Assembly: GCA_963691655.1 (NCBI GenBank)
Contig: CAVNUY010000029.1
Location: 1-64,000, forward strand
Origin: Toxonevra muliebris
Lineage: Eukaryota > Arthropoda > Insecta > Diptera > Pallopteridae
DNA: 64,000 bases
Reading direction: 5' to 3'
Each line of letters starts with the position of its first letter. Within the stretch, counting starts at the first letter, position 1. This document shows positions 27,168-40,995 of the stretch, one piece after another. The notes beneath the pieces were generated by a model, which saw only the letters and a program-made list of their open reading frames with translations, ran no database searches and was not told the DNA's origin. The position numbers and the translations under genes were made by a program.

Positions 27168-28503
27168 ATGGGGAGAAGACGTTTTATACTGTCGCAGACA
27201 CCTTTTCTATAGGGGAGAAGACGATTTATACTGTCGGAGACACCTTTTCTATAGGTGAGAAGACGTTTTATACTGTCGGAGACACCTTTTCTATAGGGGA
27301 GAAGACGTTTTATACTGTCGGAGACACCTTTTCTATAGGAGAGAAGACGTTTTATGCTGTCGCAGACACCTTTTCTATAGGGGAGAAGACGATTTATACT
27401 GTCGCAGACACCTTTTCTATAGGGGAGAAGACGATTTATACTGTCGGAGACACCTTTTCTATAGGGGAGAAGACGTTTTATACTGTCGGAGACACCTTTT
27501 CTATGGGGAGAAGACGTTTTATACTGTCGGAGACACCTTTTCTATGGGGAGAAGACGTTTTATACTGTCGGAGACACCTTTTCTATGGGGAGAAGACGTT
27601 TTATACTGTCGCAGACACCTTTTCTATAGGGGAGAAGACGATTTATACTGTCGGAGACACCTTTTCTATAGGGGAGAAGACGTTTTATACTGTCGGAGAC
27701 ACCTTTTCTATAGGAGAGAAGACGTTTTATACTGTCGCAGACACCTTTTCTATAGGGGAGAAGACGATTTATACTGTCGGAGACACCTTTTCTATAGGGG
27801 AGAAGACGATTTATACTGTCGCAGACACCTTTTCTATAGGGGAGAAGACGATTTATACTGTCGGAGACACCTTTTCTATGGGGAGAAGACGTTTTATACT
27901 GTCGCAGACACCTTTTCTATAGGGGAGAAGACGATTTATACTGTCGGAGACACCTTTTCTATAGGTGAGAAGACGTTTTATACTGTCGGAGACACCTTTT
28001 CTATAGGGGAGAAGACGTTTTATACTGTCGGAGACACCTTTTCTATAGGAGAGAAGACGTTTTATGCTGTCGCAGACACCTTTTCTATAGGGGAGAAGAC
28101 GATTTATACTGTCGCAGACACCTTTTCTATAGGGGAGAAGACGATTTATACTGTCGGAGACACCTTTTCTATAGGGGAGAAGACGTTTTATACTGTCGGA
28201 GACACCTTTTCTATGGGGAGAAGACGTTTTATACTGTCGGAGACACCTTTTCTATGGGGAGAAGACGTTTTATACTGTCGGAGACACCTTTTCTATGGGG
28301 AGAAGACGTTTTATACTGTCGCAGACACCTTTTCTATAGGGGAGAAGACGATTTATACTGTCGGAGACACCTTTTCTATAGGGGAGAAGACGTTTTATAC
28401 TGTCGGAGACACCTTTTCTATAGGAGAGAAGACGTTTTATACTGTCGCAGACACCTTTTCTATAGGGGAGAAGACGATTTATACTGTCGGAGACACCTTT
28501 TCT
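27168..28503 (+). repeat. 17-unit (710-bp) higher-order repeat, two copies
   Basis: The block runs from a 41-bp unit followed by a G26C unit, through G3T, A19G and T13A/G26C units, to a triplet of 41-bp units. It starts at 27,168 and again at 27,878, 710 bp later (17 x 42 minus 4 for four 41-bp units). The triplets at 27,502 and 28,212 show the same spacing. The second copy is 626 bp, two units shorter, and a third related block begins at 28,504. Confidence 0.85.
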
Positions 28504-28670
28504 ATGGGGAGAAGACGTTTTATACTGTCGCAGACACCTTTTCTATAGGGGAGAAGACGATTTATACTGTCGGAGACACCTTTTCTATAGGTGAGAAGAC
28601 GTTTTATACTGTCGGAGACACCTTTTCTATAGGGGAGAAGACGTTTTATACTGTCGGAGACACCTTTTCT

Positions 28671-30100
28671 ATGGGGAGAAGACGTTTTATACTGTCGGAG
28701 ACACCTTTTCTATGGGGAGAAGACGTTTTATACTGTCGGAGACACCTTTTCTATAGGGGAGAAGACGATTTATACTGTCGGACACACCTTTTCTATAGGG
28801 GAGAAGACGTTTTATACTGTCGGAGACACCTTTTCTATAGGGGAGAAGACGATTTATACTGTCGCAGACACCTTTTCTATGGGGAGAAGACGTTTTATAC
28901 TGTCGGAGACACCTTTTCTATAGGGGAGAAGACGATTTATACTGTCGGACACACCTTTTCTATAGAGGAGAAGACGTTTTATACTGTCGGAGACACCTTT
29001 TCTATAGGGGAGAAGACGATTTATACTGTCGCAGACACCTTTTCTATAGGAGAGAAGACGTTTTATACTGTCGCAGACACCTTTTCTATAGGGGAGAAGA
29101 CGTTTTATACTGTCGGAGACACCTTTTCTATAGGGGAGAAGACGTTTTATACTGTCGCAGACACCTTTTCTATGGGGGAGAAGACGATTTATACTGTCGG
29201 AGACACCTTTTCTATAGGAGAGAAGACGTTTTATGCTGTCGCAGACACCTTTTCTATAGGGGAGAAGACGATTTATACTGTCGCAGACACCTTTTCTATA
29301 GGGGAGAAGACGATTTATACTGTCGGAGACACCTTTTCTATAGGGGAGAAGACGTTTTATACTGTCGGAGACACCTTTTCTATGGGGAGAAGACGTTTTA
29401 TACTGTCGGAGACACCTTTTCTATGGGGAGAAGACGTTTTATACTGTCGGAGACACCTTTTCTATAGGGGAGAAGACGATTTATACTGTCGGACACACCT
29501 TTTCTATAGGGGAGAAGACGTTTTATACTGTCGGAGACACCTTTTCTATAGGGGAGAAGACGATTTATACTGTCGCAGACACCTTTTCTATGGGGAGAAG
29601 ACGTTTTATACTGTCGGAGACACCTTTTCTATAGGGGAGAAGACGATTTATACTGTCGGACACACCTTTTCTATAGGGGAGAAGACGTTTTATACTGTCG
29701 GAGACACCTTTTCTATAGGGGAGAAGACGATTTATACTGTCGCAGACACCTTTTCTATAGGGGAGAAGACGATTTATACTGTCGCAGACACCTTTTCTAT
29801 AGGGGAGAAGACGATTTATACTGTCGGAGACACCTTTTCTATAGGAGAGAAGACGTTTTATACTGTCGCAGACACCTTTTCTATAGGGGAGAAGACGATT
29901 TATACTGTCGGAGACACCTTTTCTATGGGGAGAAGACGTTTTATACTGTCGCAGACACCTTTTCTATAGGGGAGAAGACGATTTATACTGTCGGAGACAC
30001 CTTTTCTATAGGTGAGAAGACGTTTTATACTGTCGGAGACACCTTTTCTATAGGGGAGAAGACGTTTTATACTGTCGGAGACACCTTTTCTATAGGGGAG
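28671..30100 (+). repeat. 711-bp spaced block containing 41-bp doublets
   Basis: Doublets of 41-bp units begin at 28,671 and 29,382, 711 bp apart (17 x 42 minus 3). Each is followed by the same order: a T13A/G28C unit, a consensus unit, a T13A/G26C unit, another 41-bp unit and a second G28C unit. Related blocks recur near 32,338, 40,996, 41,917, 44,973 and 45,642, so this is a favoured duplicated module of domain 2. Confidence 0.75.
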
Positions 30101-30479
30101 AAGACGTTTTATACTGTCGGAGACACCTTTTCAATAGGGGAGAAGACGATTTATACTGTCGGAGACACCTTTTCTATAGGGGAGAAGACGTTTTATACTG
30201 TCGGAGACACCTTTTCTATAGGGGAGAAGACGATTTATACTGTCGGAGACACCTTTTCTATAGGAGAGAAGACGTTTTATACTGTCGCAGACACCTTTTC
30301 TATAGGGGAGAAGACGATTTATACTGTCGGAGACACCTTTTCTATAGGGGAGAAGACGTTTTATACTGTCGGAGACACCTTTTCTATGGGGAGAAGACGT
30401 TTTATACTGTCGGAGACACCTTTTCTATAGGGGAGAAGACGATTTATACTGTCGGACACACCTTTTCTATAGGGGAGAA

Positions 30480-30760
30480 GACGTTTTATACTGTCGGAGA
30501 CACCTTTTCTGACACCTTTTCTATAGGGGAGAAGACGTTTTATACTGTCGGAGACACCTTTTCTATAGGGGAGAAGACGTTTTATACTGTCGGAGACACC
30601 TTTTCTATAGGGGAGAAGACGATTTATACTGTCGCAGACACCTTTTCTATAGGGGAGAAGACGATTTATACTGTCGCAGACACCTTTTCTATAGGGGAGA
30701 AGACGATTTATACTGTCGGACACACCTTTTCTGACACCTTTTCTATAGGGGAGAAGACGT
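30480..30760 (+). repeat. Two 12-bp internal duplications
   Basis: Units at about 30,511 and 30,723 contain a repeated GACACCTTTTCT, which lengthens each to 54 bp. The same altered unit occurs at about 22,471, 25,339, 25,730, 34,931, 37,751, 50,840, 52,651 and 55,136. All lie in domain 2. The insertion keeps the frame because 12 is divisible by 3. Confidence 0.85.
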
Positions 30761-33659
30761 TTTATACTGTCGGAGACACCTTTTCTATAGGAGAGAAGAC
30801 GTTTTATACTGTCGCAGACACCTTTTCTATGGGGGAGAAGACGATTTATACTGTCGGAGACACCTTTTCTATAGAGGAGAAGACGTTTTATACTGTCGGA
30901 GACACCTTTTCTATGGGGAGAAGACGTTTTATACTGTCGGAGACACCTTTTCTATAGGGGAGAAGACGATTTATACTGTCGCAGACACCTTTTCTATAGG
31001 GGAGAAGACGATTTATACTGTCGGAGACACCTTTTCTATAGGAGAGAAGACGTTTTATGCTGTCGCAGACACCTTTTCTATAGGGGAGAAGACGATTTAT
31101 ACTGTCGCAGACACCTTTTCTATAGGGGAGAAGACGATTTATACTGTCGGAGACACCTTTTCTATAGGGGAGAAGACGTTTTATACTGTCGCAGACACCT
31201 TTTCTATAGGGGAGAAGACGATTTATACTGTCGGAGACACCTTTTCTATGGGGAGAAGACGTTTTATACTGTCGGAGACACCTTTTCTATAGGGGAGAAG
31301 ACGATTTATACTGTCGGAGACACCTTTTCTATAGGGGAGAAGACGATTTATACTGTCGCAGACACCTTTTCTATAGGGGAGAAGACGATTTATACTGTCG
31401 CAGACACCTTTTCTATAGGGGAGAAGACGATTTATACTGTCGGAGACACCTTTTCTATAGGAGAGAAGACGTTTTATACTGTCGCAGACACCTTTTCTAT
31501 AGGGGAGAAGACGATTTATACTGTCGGAGACACCTTTTCTATAGGGGAGAAGACGATTTATACTGTCGGAGACACCTTTTCTATGGGGAGAAGACGTTTT
31601 ATACTGTCGCAGACACCTTTTCTATAGGGGAGAAGACGATTTATACTGTCGGAGACACCTTTTCTATAGGTGAGAAGACGTTTTATACTGTCGGAGACAC
31701 CTTTTCTATAGGGGAGAAGACGTTTTATACTGTCGGAGACACCTTTTCTATAGGAGAGAAGACGTTTTATGCTGTCGGAGACACCTTTTCTATGGGGGAG
31801 AAGACGATTTATACTGTCGGAGACACCTTTTCTATAGGAGAGAAGACGTTTTATGCTGTCGCAGACACCTTTTCTATAGGGGAGAAGACGATTTATACTG
31901 TCGCAGACACCTTTTCTATAGGGGAGAAGACGATTTATACTGTCGGAGACACCTTTTCTATAGGGGAGAAGACGATTTATACTGTCGCAGACACCTTTTC
32001 TATAGGAGAGAAGACGTTTTATACTGTCGCAGACACCTTTTCTATAGGGGAGAAGACGTTTTATACTGTCGGAGACACCTTTTCTATAGGGGAGAAGACG
32101 TTTTATACTGTCGCAGACACCTTTTCTATGGGGGAGAAGACGATTTATACTGTCGGAGACACCTTTTCTATAGGAGAGAAGACGTTTTATGCTGTCGCAG
32201 ACACCTTTTCTATAGGGGAGAAGACGATTTATACTGTCGCAGACACCTTTTCTATAGGGGAGAAGACGATTTATACTGTCGGAGACACCTTTTCTATAGG
32301 GGAGAAGACGTTTTATACTGTCGGAGACACCTTTTCTATGGGGAGAAGACGTTTTATACTGTCGGAGACACCTTTTCTATGGGGAGAAGACGTTTTATAC
32401 TGTCGGAGACACCTTTTCTATAGGGGAGAAGACGATTTATACTGTCGGACACACCTTTTCTATAGGGGAGAAGACGTTTTATACTGTCGGAGACACCTTT
32501 TCTATAGGGGAGAAGACGATTTATACTGTCGCAGACACCTTTTCTATAGGGGAGAAGACGATTTATACTGTCGCAGACACCTTTTCTATAGGGGAGAAGA
32601 CGTTTTATACTGTCGCAGACACCTTTTCTATAGGGGAGAAGACGATTTATACTGTCGGAGACACCTTTTCTATAGGGGAGAAGACGATTTATACTGTCGG
32701 AGACACCTTTTCTATGGGGAGAAGACGTTTTATACTGTCGCAGACACCTTTTCTATAGGGGAGAAGACGATTTATACTGTCGGAGACACCTTTTCTATAG
32801 GGGAGAAGACGTTTTATACTGTCGCAGACACCTTTTCTATAGGGGAGAAGACGATTTATACTGTCGGAGACACCTTTTCTATGGGGAGAAGACGTTTTAT
32901 ACTGTCGCAGACACCTTTTCTATAGGGGAGAAGACGATTTATACTGTCGGAGACACCTTTTCTATGGGGAGAAGACGTTTTATACTGTCGCAGACACCTT
33001 TTCTATAGGGGAGAAGACGATTTATACTGTCGGACACACCTTTTCTATAGGGGAGAAGACGTTTTATACTGTCGCAGACACCTTTTCTATAGGGGAGAAG
33101 ACGTTTTATACTGTCGCAGACACCTTTTCTATAGGGGAGAAGACGTTTTATACTGTCGGAGACACCTTTTCTATAGGGGAGAAGACGTTTTATACTGTCG
33201 GAGACACCTTTTCAATAGGGGAGAAGACGATTTATACTGTCGGAGACACCTTTTCTATAGGGGAGAAGACGTTTTATACTGTCGGAGACACCTTTTCTAT
33301 GGGGAGAAGACGTTTTATACTGTCGGAGACACCTTTTCTATAGGGGAGAAGACGATTTATACTGTCGGAGACACCTTTTCTATAGGGGAGAAGACGATTT
33401 ATACTGTCGGAGACACCTTTTCTATGGGGAGAAGACGTTTTATACTGTCGGAGACACCTTTTCTATAGGGGAGAAGACGATTTATACTGTCGAACACACC
33501 TTTTCTATAGGGGAGAAGACGTTTTATACTGTCGGACACACCGTTTCTATAGGGGAGAAGACGTTTTATACTGTCGGAGACACCTTTTCTATAGGGGAGA
33601 AGACGTTTTATACTGTCGCAGACACCTTTTCTATAGGGGAGAAGACGATTTATACTGTC

Positions 33660-36600
33660 GGAGACACCTTTTCTATAGGGGAGAAGACGATTTATACTGT
33701 CGGAGACACCTTTTCTATGGGGAGAAGACGTTTTATACTGTCGGAGACACCTTTTCTATAGGGGAGAAGACGATTTATACTGTCGAACACACCTTTTCTA
33801 TAGGGGAGAAGACGTTTTATACTGTCGGACACACCGTTTCTATAGGGGAGAAGACGTTTTATACTGTCGGAGACACCTTTTCTATAGGGGAGAAGACGTT
33901 TTATACTGTCGGACACACCTTTTCTATAGGGGAGAAGACGTTTTATACTGTCGCAGACACCTTTTCTATAGGGGAGAAGACGATTTATACTGTCGGAGAC
34001 ACCTTTTCTATAGGGGAGAAGACGATTTATACTGTCGGAGACACCTTTTCTATGGGGAGAAGACGTTTTATACTGTCGGAGACACCTTTTCTATAGGGGA
34101 GAAGACGATTTATACTGTCGAACACACCTTTTCTATAGGGGAGAAGACGTTTTATACTGTCGGACACACCGTTTCTATAGGGGAGAAGACGTTTTATACT
34201 GTCGGAGACACCTTTTCTATAGGGGAGAAGACGTTTTATACTGTCGGAGACACCTTTTCTATAGGGGAGAAGACGATTTATACTGTCGCAGACACCTTTT
34301 CTATAGGGGAGAAGACGATTTATACTGTCGGAGACACCTTTTCTATAGGGGAGAAGACGTTTTATACTGTCGGAGACACCTTTTCTATGGGGAGAAGACG
34401 TTTTATAGTTTTATACTGTCGGAGACACCTTTTCTATAGGGGAGAAGACGTTTTATACTGTCGCAGACACCTTTTCTATACGGGAGAAGACGATTTATAC
34501 TGTCGGAGACACCTTTTCTATAGGGGAGAAGACGTTTTATACTGTCGGAGACACCTTTTCTATAGGAGAGAAGACGTTTTATACTGTCGGAGACACCTTT
34601 TCTATAGGAGAGAAGACGTTTTATACTGTCGGAGACACCTTTTCTATAGGGGAGAAGACGATTTATACTGTCGGAGACACCTTTTCTATAGGAGAGAAGA
34701 CGTTTTATACTGTCGCAGACACCTTTTCTATAGGGGAGAAGACGATTTATACTGTCGGAGACACCTTTTCTATAGGGGAGAAGACGTTTTATACTGTCGG
34801 AGACACCTTTTCTATGGGGAGAAGACGTTTTATACTGTCGGAGACACCTTTTCTATAGGGGAGAAGACGATTTATACTGTCGGACACACCTTTTCTATAG
34901 GGGAGAAGACGTTTTATACTGTCGGAGACACCTTTTCTGACACCTTTTCTATAGGGGAGAAGACGTTTTATACTGTCGGAGACACCTTTTCTATAGGGGA
35001 GAAGACGTTTTATACTGTCGGAGACACCTTTTCTATAGGAGAGAAGACGTTTTATACTGTCGCAGACACCTTTTCTATAGGGGAGAAGACGATTTATACT
35101 GTCGGAGACACCTTTTCTATAGGGGAGAAGACGTTTTATACTGTCGGAGACACCTTTTCTATAGGGGAGAAGACGATTTATACTGTCGCAGACACCTTTT
35201 CTATAGGGGAGAAGACGATTTATACTGTCGGAGACACCTTTTCTATAGGAGAGAAGACGTTTTATACTGTCGCAGACACCTTTTCTATAGGGGAGAAGAC
35301 GATTTATACTGTCGGAGACACCTTTTCTATAGGGGAGAAGACGTTTTATACTGTCGGAGACACCTTTTCTATAGGGGAGAAGACGATTTATACTGTCGCA
35401 GACACCTTTTCTATAGGGGAGAAGACGATTTATACTGTCGCAGACACCTTTTCTATAGGGGAGAAGACGATTTATACTGTCGGAGACACCTTTTCTATAG
35501 GGGAGAAGACGTTTTATACTGTCGGAGACACCTTTTCTATAGGGGAGAAGACGTTTTATACTGTCGGGGACACCTTTTCTATAGGGGAGAAGACGATTTA
35601 TACTGTCGCAGACACCTTTTCTATAGGGGAGAAGACGTTTTATACTGTCGCAGACACCTTTTCTATAGGGGAGAAGACGATTTATACTGTCGCAGACACC
35701 TTTTCTATAGGGGAGAAGACGATTTATACTGTCGCAGACACCTTTTCTATAGGGGAGAAGACGATTTATACTGTCGCAGACACCTTTTCTATAGGGGAGA
35801 AGACGATTTATACTGTCGCAGACACCTTTTCTATAGGGGAGAAGACGTTTTATACTGTCGGAGACACCTTTTCTATAGGGGAGAAGACGATTTATACTGT
35901 CGCAGACACCTCTTCTACAGGGGAGAAGACGATTTATACTGTCGCAGACACCTTTTCTATAGGGGAGAAGACGATTTATACTGTCGGAGACACCTTTTCT
36001 ATAGGAGAGAAGACGTTTTATACTGTCGGAGACACCTTTTCTATAGGGGAGAAGACGTTTTATACTGTCGGGGACACCTTTTCTATAGGGGAGAAGACGT
36101 TTTATACTGTCGGAGACACCTTTTCTATAGGAGAGAAGACGTTTTATACTGTCGGAGACACCTTTTCTATAGGAGAGAAGACGTTTTATACTGTCGCAGA
36201 CACCTTTTCTATAGGGGAGAAGACGATTTATACTGTCGGAGACACCTTTTCTATAGGAGAGAAGACGATTTATACTGTCGGAGACACCTTTTCTATAGGG
36301 GAGAAGACGATTTATACTGTCGGAGACACCTTTTCTATGGGGAGAAGACGTTTTATACTGTCGGAGACACCTTTTCTATAGGGGAGAAGACGATTTATAC
36401 TGTCGGACACACCTTTTCTATAGGGGAGAAGACGTTTTATACTGTCGGAGACACCTTTTCTATAGGGGAGAAGACGTTTTATACTGTCGGAGACACCTTT
36501 TCTATAGGGGAGAAGACGTTTTATACTGTCGGAGACACCTTTTCTATAGGAGAGAAGACGTTTTATACTGTCGCAGACACCTTTTCTATAGGGGAGAAGA

Positions 36601-37780
36601 CGATTTATACTGTCGGAGACACCTTTTCTATAGGGGAGAAGACGTTTTATACTGTCGGAGACACCTTTTCTATAGGGGAGAAGACGATTTATACTGTCGC
36701 AGACACCTTTTCTATAGGGGAGAAGACGATTTATACTGTCGGAGACACCTTTTCTATAGGAGAGAAGACGTTTTATACTGTCGCAGACACCTTTTCTATA
36801 GGGGAGAAGACGATTTATACTGTCGGAGACACCTTTTCTATAGGGGAGAAGACGATTTATACTGTCGGAGACACCTTTTCTATGGGGAGAAGACGTTTTA
36901 TACTGTCGGAGACACCTTTTCTATAGGGGAGAAGACGTTTTATACTGTCGGAGACACCTTTTCTATAGGGGAGAAGACGATTTATACTGTCGGAGACACC
37001 TTTTCTATAGGGGAGAAGACGTTTTATACTGTCGGAGACACCTTTTCTATAGGGGAGAAGACGTTTTATACTGTCGGAGACACCTTTTCTATAGGGGAGA
37101 AGACGTTTTATACTGTCGGAGACACCTTTTCTATGGGGAGAAGACGTTTTATACTGTCGGAGACACCTTTTCTATAGGGGAGAAGACGTTTTATACTGTC
37201 GGAGACACCTTTTCTATGGGGAGAAGACGTTTTATACTGTCGGAGACACCTTTTCTATAGGGGAGAAGACGATTTATACTGTCGGACACACCTTTTCTAT
37301 AGGGGAGAAGAAGTTTTATACTGTCGGAGACACCTTTTCTATAGGGGAGAAGACGTTTTATACTGTCGGAGACACCTTTTCTATAGGGGAGAAGACGTTT
37401 TATACTGTCGGAGACACCTTTTCTATAGGAGAGAAGACGTTTTATACTGTCGGAGACACCTTTTCTATAGGGGAGAAGACGATTTATACTGTCGGAGACA
37501 CCTTTTCTATAGGAGAGAAGACGTTTTATACTGTCGCAGACACCTTTTCTATAGGGGAGAAGACGATTTATACTGTCGGAGACACCTTTTCTATAGGGGA
37601 GAAGACGTTTTATACTGTCGGAGACACCTTTTCTATAGGGGAGAAGACGTTTTATACTGTCGGAGACACCTTTTCTATAGGGGAGAAGACGATTTATACT
37701 GTCGGACACACCTTTTCTATAGGGGAGAAGACGTTTTATACTGTCGGAGACACCTTTTCTGACACCTTTTCTATAGGGGA
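33660..37780 (+). repeat. Segmental duplication, right copy (about +12.46 kb pair)
   Basis: This is the partner of about 21,660-25,360. Markers are T34G units near 33,537, 33,831 and 34,168, the 8-bp GTTTTATA duplication at 34,405, G1C at 34,477, the 12-bp duplication at 34,931, C11A at 37,302 and another 12-bp duplication at about 37,751. The T34G block here has been copied locally, since three such units occur within 640 bp against one in the left copy. A unit with two extra substitutions (CCTCTTCTACAGG) lies near 35,910. Confidence 0.85.
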
Positions 37781-38299
37781 GAAGACGTTTTATACTGTCG
37801 GAGACACCTTTTCTATAGGGGAGAAGACGTTTTATACTGTCGGAGACACCTTTTCTATAGGGGAGAAGACGTTTTATACTGTCGGAGACACCTTTTCTAT
37901 AGGGGAGAAGACGATTTATACTGTCGGAGACACCTTTTCTATAGGGGAGAAGACGTTTTATACTGTCGGAGACACCTTTTCTATAGGGGAGAAGACGATT
38001 TATACTGTCGGAGACACCTTTTCTATAGGGGAGAAGACGTTTTATACTGTCGGAGACACCTTTTCTATGGGGGAGAAGACGATTTATACTGTCGGAGACA
38101 CCTTTTCTATAGGGGAGAAGACGTTTTATACTGTCGGAGACACCTTTTCTATGGGGAGAAGACGTTTTATACTGTCGGACACACCTTTTCTATAGGGGAG
38201 AAGACGATTTATACTGTCGCAGACACCTTTTCTATAGGGGAGAAGACGATTTATACTGTCGCAGACACCTTTTCTATAGGAGAGAAGACGTTTTATACT

Positions 38300-40995
38300 G
38301 TCGCAGACACCTTTTCTATGGGGGAGAAGACGATTTATACTGTCGGAGACACCTTTTCTATAGGGGAGAAGACGTTTTATACTGTCGGAGACACCTTTTC
38401 TATGGGGAGAAGACGTTTTATACTGTCGGAGACACCTTTTCTATGGGGAGAAGACGTTTTATACTGTCGCAGACACCTTTTCTATAGGGGAGAAGACGAT
38501 TTATACTGTCGCAGACACCTTTTCTATAGGGGAGAAGACGATTTATACTGTCGGAGACACCTTTTCTATGGGGAGAAGACGTTTTATACTGTCGGAGACA
38601 CCTTTTCTATAGGGGAGAAGACGATTTATACTGTCGGAGACACCTTTTCTATAGGGGAGAAGACGATTTATACTGTCGCAGACACCTTTTCTATAGGGGA
38701 GAAGACGATTTATACTGTCGCAGACACCTTTTCTATAGGGGAGAAGACGATTTATACTGTCGGAGACACCTTTTCTATAGGAGAGAAGACGTTTTATACT
38801 GTCGCAGACACCTTTTCTATAGGGGAGAAGACGATTTATACTGTCGGAGACACCTTTTCTATAGGGGAGAAGACGATTTATACTGTCGGAGACACCTTTT
38901 CTATGGGGAGAAGACGTTTTATACTGTCGCAGACACCTTTTCTATAGGGGAGAAGACGATTTATACTGTCGGAGACACCTTTTCTATAGGTGAGAAGACG
39001 TTTTATACTGTCGGAGACACCTTTTCTATAGGGGAGAAGACGTTTTATACTGTCGGAGACACCTTTTCTATAGGAGAGAAGACGTTTTATGCTGTCGGAG
39101 ACACCTTTTCTATGGGGGAGAAGACGATTTATACTGTCTCAGACACCTTTTTTATAGGGGAGAAGACGATTTATACTGTCGGAGACACCTTTTCTATAGG
39201 GGAGAAGACGTTTTATACTGTCGCAGACACCTTTTCTATAGGGGAGAAGACGATTTATACTGTCGGAGACACGTTTTCTATAGGTGAGAAGACGTTTTAT
39301 ACTGTCGGAGACACCTTTTCTATGGGGAGAAGACGTTTTATACTGTCGCAGACACCTTTTCTATAGGGGAGAAGACGATTTATACTGTCGGAGACACCTT
39401 TTCTATAGGTGAGAAGACGTTTTATACTGTCGGAGACACCTTTTCTATAGGGGAGAAGACGTTTTATACTGTCGGAGACACCTTTTCTATAGGAGAGAAG
39501 ACGTTTTATGCTGTCGCAGACACCTTTTCTATAGGAGAGAAGACGTTTTATACTGTCGCAGACACCTTTTCTATAGGGGAGAAGACGATTTATACTGTCG
39601 GAGACACCTTTTCTATAGGGGAGAAGACGTTTTATACTGTCGGAGACACCTTTTCTATAGGAGAGAAGACGTTTTATACTGTCGCAGACACCTTTTCTAT
39701 AGGGGAGAAGACGATTTATACTGTCGGAGACACCTTTTCTATAGGGGAGAAGACGATTTATACTGTCGGAGACACCTTTTCTATGGGGAGAAGACGTTTT
39801 ATACTGTCGCAGACACCTTTTCTATAGGGGAGAAGACGATTTATACTGTCGGAGACACCTTTTCTATAGGTGAGAAGACGTTTTATAATGTCGGAGACAC
39901 CTTTTCTATAGGGGAGAAGACGATTTATACTGTCGCAGACACCTTTTCTATAGGGGAGAAGACGATTTATACTGTCGGAGACACCTTTTCTATGGGGAGA
40001 AGACGTTTTATACTGTCGCAGACACCTTTTCTATAGGGGAGAAGACGATTTATACTGTCGGAGACACCTTTTCTATAGGTGAGAAGACGTTTTATACTGT
40101 CGGAGACACCTTTTCTATAGGGGAGAAGACGTTTTATACTGTCGGAGACACCTTTTCTATAGGAGAGAAGACGTTTTATGCTGTCGCAGACACCTTTTCT
40201 ATAGGGGAGAAGACGATTTATACTGTCGCAGACACCTTTTCTATGGGGAGAAGACGTTTTATACTGTCGGAGACACCTTTTCTATAGGGGAGAAGACGTT
40301 TTATGCTGTCGGAGACACCTTTTCTATAGGAGAGAAGACGTTTTATACTGTCGCAGACACCTTTTCTATAGGGGAGAAGACGATTTATACTGTCGGAGAC
40401 ACCTTTTCTATAGGGGAGAAGACGATTTATACTGTCGGAGACACCTTTTCTATGGGGAGAAGACGTTTTATACTGTCGCAGACACCTTTTCTATAGGGGA
40501 GAAGACGTTTTATGCTGTCGGAGACACCTTTTCTATAGGAGAGAAGACGTTTTATACTGTCGCAGACACCTTTTCTATAGGGGAGAAGACGATTTATACT
40601 GTCGGAGACACCTTTTCTATAGGGGAGAAGACGATTTATACTGTCGGAGACACCTTTTCTATGGGGAGAAGACGTTTTATACTGTCGCAGACACCTTTTC
40701 TATAGGGGAGAAGACGATTTATACTGTCGGAGACACCTTTTCTATAGGTGAGAAGACGTTTTATACTGTCGGAGACACCTTTTCTATAGGGGAGAAGACG
40801 TTTTATACTGTCGGAGACACCTTTTCTATAGGAGAGAAGACGTTTTATGCTGTCGCAGACACCTTTTCTATAGGGGAGAAGACGATTTATACTGTCGCAG
40901 ACACCTTTTCTATAGGGGAGAAGACGATTTATACTGTCGGAGACACCTTTTCTATAGGGGAGAAGACGTTTTATACTGTCGGAGACACCTTTTCT
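38300..40995 (+). repeat. Domain 2 mosaic with A42G and 41-bp units
   Basis: Only satellite is present. A42G units at about 38,318 and 39,112 and a 41-bp doublet near 38,401 match the order near 26,667-26,792, at an offset of 11,651 measured on the A42G unit. A C20A unit (TATAATG) at about 39,886 recurs near 43,571, about 3.7 kb later. Units with A19G and G3A recur about every 0.4-0.7 kb. Confidence 0.75.
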
